In this document: one piece after another, positions 62,601-64,000 of the stretch | Position numbering within the stretch: the first letter of the stretch is position 1 | How the letters are laid out: each line of letters begins with the position of its first letter | Assembly: GCF_000006565.2 (NCBI RefSeq) | Contig: NC_031470.1 | Span: forward strand, 1,056,954-1,120,953 | From: Toxoplasma gondii ME49 | Lineage: Eukaryota; Apicomplexa; Conoidasida; Eucoccidiorida; Sarcocystidae | Direction of reading: 5' to 3' | DNA: 64,000 bases | Program-made: the position numbers and the translations under genes | The notes under the pieces: generated by a model | Databases searched by the model: none | What the model saw: only the letters and a program-made list of their open reading frames with translations | Told to the model about the DNA's origin: nothing

Positions 62601-64000
62601 GCCGCAGAAAGCAGATGTTAAAGTGGGAACTCTCATGCGGAAACTGATTATGCTGTAAAGATAGTCCCTTTACCATTGTCCTTACCCTCATCCAAAAATG
62701 TAGAAGGCTCTCTCGCCCTAGTTGCATCATGTTCTTGTCCTTTCCGGGGCCCATTTTTGTGGCTAACTCATCCATCATTTTGGCGACCCTTAAATGATGT
62801 TTGGCCAGTCTGACTCCTTTTAGTTCGGGTGTAGGAGCAGGAGCCAACAGCCTCGAGCACTCTGCAAGATCCGCAGAATCATTCCGGTGAAGGGCAGCGA
62901 GACTGGCGACAATACGGGCGGCCGGCATCTCAGAATCCAGCACTTTGGAATCACGCGTCCTCTCGGTTTCCCCGGGACACTCGTCCATCCTCTTTGACAC
63001 ACAAGCGTCATCGGAGCACGAAGGAGAAGCTAGATTTTCCCATGACCCGGGACCTCCTATATGTGTGGCCTTTGCCACTCTAGCTGCAGCGTCACAGGCA
63101 ACCTCCGCTGCAACTGCTGCTTCTTCGGCCTTCACACCGGCATTGCAGTCCCTGAAAAATGCCCCTGTCCCCGCGTTTGATGCCGCAAAACAAGCCTCGG
63201 TTCTGGCGAGAGCCGCGACGTCTACGGCTGCTCGAGCGGCTGCTTGCGCGGCGACAGAGGGATACTTTGAGGAGTCACAGATTCCTGGTATCGCTTGGTA
63301 CAAAGACTGAGACGCTGCAGGGGGAGCTGGATCCACAAACTCGGTGGACAACGATGGTGAAGTGCTGGACACACAGCCTCTATCTGAGTCATATCCGTCA
63401 CATGTCTCCATCCGAGATGTGGTTTGAGTACCCGAAAAGGAAGAAGACTTTGAATCGTCAAGGCTCACAGTTTTCCCTTCCTCGTCGCGTAGATTTGAAG
63501 TTTGCTTTTTGTTTTGGAACTTGTTCTCTGTCTCACTCGAGACAAGTTCAAGCCCCTCATCCGTTGATGTCTGCTCTGGATGGGCGAAGTGATATGAGTC
63601 TCTCCTTGATAACTTTGCTTTCTCTCTCTCCAATTGCTCCATGGTTGCAGCCGCGGCTTGTCGAGCATTTGCTGCGTAACATTTTGCAGCAATGGGGCCA
63701 GCGTAACTGAATACGAATTCACTGCACCAAGTGTTGCTTGTTCCAAGAGGAACTGGACTTATTGGCAGATCTATGGGGAAGATACACTTCTTCTTCCTGC
63801 ATGAATGGCATTTCCGGGTCCAGACTGTGCTTCGTCGTCTATTTGAATCAAACCAACTGTCAGACCCAGGACTTAATCCTTCACCTGCGGGAGCTTCCTT
63901 GGAATTGGGCGGGCCCTCATCGTCGCCAGAGTCGTTATGTCGCTTCTCCAGGCCAGCCCGGATCAGTAAGTTGACAATCGAGTGGTAAGAACCGTCCCCT
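59647..64000 (-). CDS. Sphingosine/diacylglycerol-kinase-like lipid kinase with a large insertion (5' end outside window)
   Basis: The gene enters from the right edge and runs to a stop at 59647. The first exon in view (64000-62686, donor GTAAGG) opens with GDGSYHSIVNLLIRAGLEK, the nucleotide-binding GGDGS motif of the DAGK/SphK fold. About 420 residues of insert follow, including KCHSCRKKKC and an Ala-rich helix region (VAAQAAARAAVDVAALA). Exon 62190-62100 continues in phase. An exon opening at 61833 gives DTLRSIFAERRIAFLPYVGN, in the place of the family LPxGSGN motif. An exon ending at 61294 has LLMSLCSNGTAFLMSLCF and DTRWTGHMRYTLAFLYQLLM, like the sphingosine-kinase segment before the conserved RYTxG. 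Exons 60866-60753, 60405-60256 and 59813-59647 all join in phase. The last carries GLDGEVYRHGG and FTMLPGPIRVCV, the family C-terminal signature. The 61780-61560 junction is unresolved. It should phosphorylate a lipid at a membrane surface. Confidence 0.8.

Noticed and set aside
1..64000. CRISPR arrays, insertion sequences, prophage or plasmid functions
   Set aside because: The spliced eukaryotic gene structure rules out a prokaryotic setting, and no regularly spaced repeats or transposase-like frames were seen.

Overview
The window looks like nuclear DNA of a tissue-cyst coccidian (Sarcocystidae: Toxoplasma, Hammondia, Neospora or a near relative). The basis is indirect. Most genes are split by many introns, often with GTGAG or GTAAG donors and pyrimidine-tract CAG acceptors. 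Proteins carry long low-complexity Ser, Ala, Arg and Glu insertions. Composition is near 50% GC with short (TA)n tracts. The gene set (a spliced major-facilitator transporter, a voltage-sensor protein, a Get2-like receptor) fits an apicomplexan. I cannot name the species without a search.

I built gene models by joining open frames at splice signals and requiring the reading phase to match across every junction. Nine models hold together well. From left to right they are: a small coiled-coil, Lys/Ala-rich protein (+, 438-2316); a large multi-exon hypothetical gene (-, about 14.5-14.9 kb down to 3881, exons only partly resolved); a single-exon nuclear-type protein with a SUMO-interacting motif (-, 17343-15775); a voltage-sensor-domain protein related to Hv1 (+, 21049-23453, six exons); a class A DnaJ-like protein that lacks the HPD motif (-, 29492-25947, seven exons); a coiled-coil protein with a C-terminal RING finger (-, 36119-32309); a secreted protein (+, 37760-40616, three exons); a candidate Get2/CAML-type tail-anchor receptor (+, 41819-43276); a two-exon SPEC3/Stum-like membrane protein (+, 44945-45688); a 12-helix major-facilitator transporter with a loop of about 640 residues (-, 54774-48170, seven exons); and a sphingosine/diacylglycerol-kinase-like lipid kinase that enters from beyond the right edge (-, 64000-59647).

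The genes between 21 and 60 kb lean towards membranes and protein handling: a voltage sensor, a J-like chaperone, a RING E3 candidate, a tail-anchor insertion receptor, a small tetraspan-type membrane protein, a transporter and a lipid kinase. Nothing shows that they form one pathway; eukaryotic neighbours need not cooperate. Two divergent gene pairs (17.3/21.0 kb and 36.1/37.8 kb) may share promoter regions.

Between the models lie several gaps of 1.5-4.9 kb in which I see no convincing exon. No rRNA, tRNA, CRISPR array, transposon or prophage was recognised. The part with the most unfamiliar biology is the set of divergent membrane and signalling proteins, not a mobile system.
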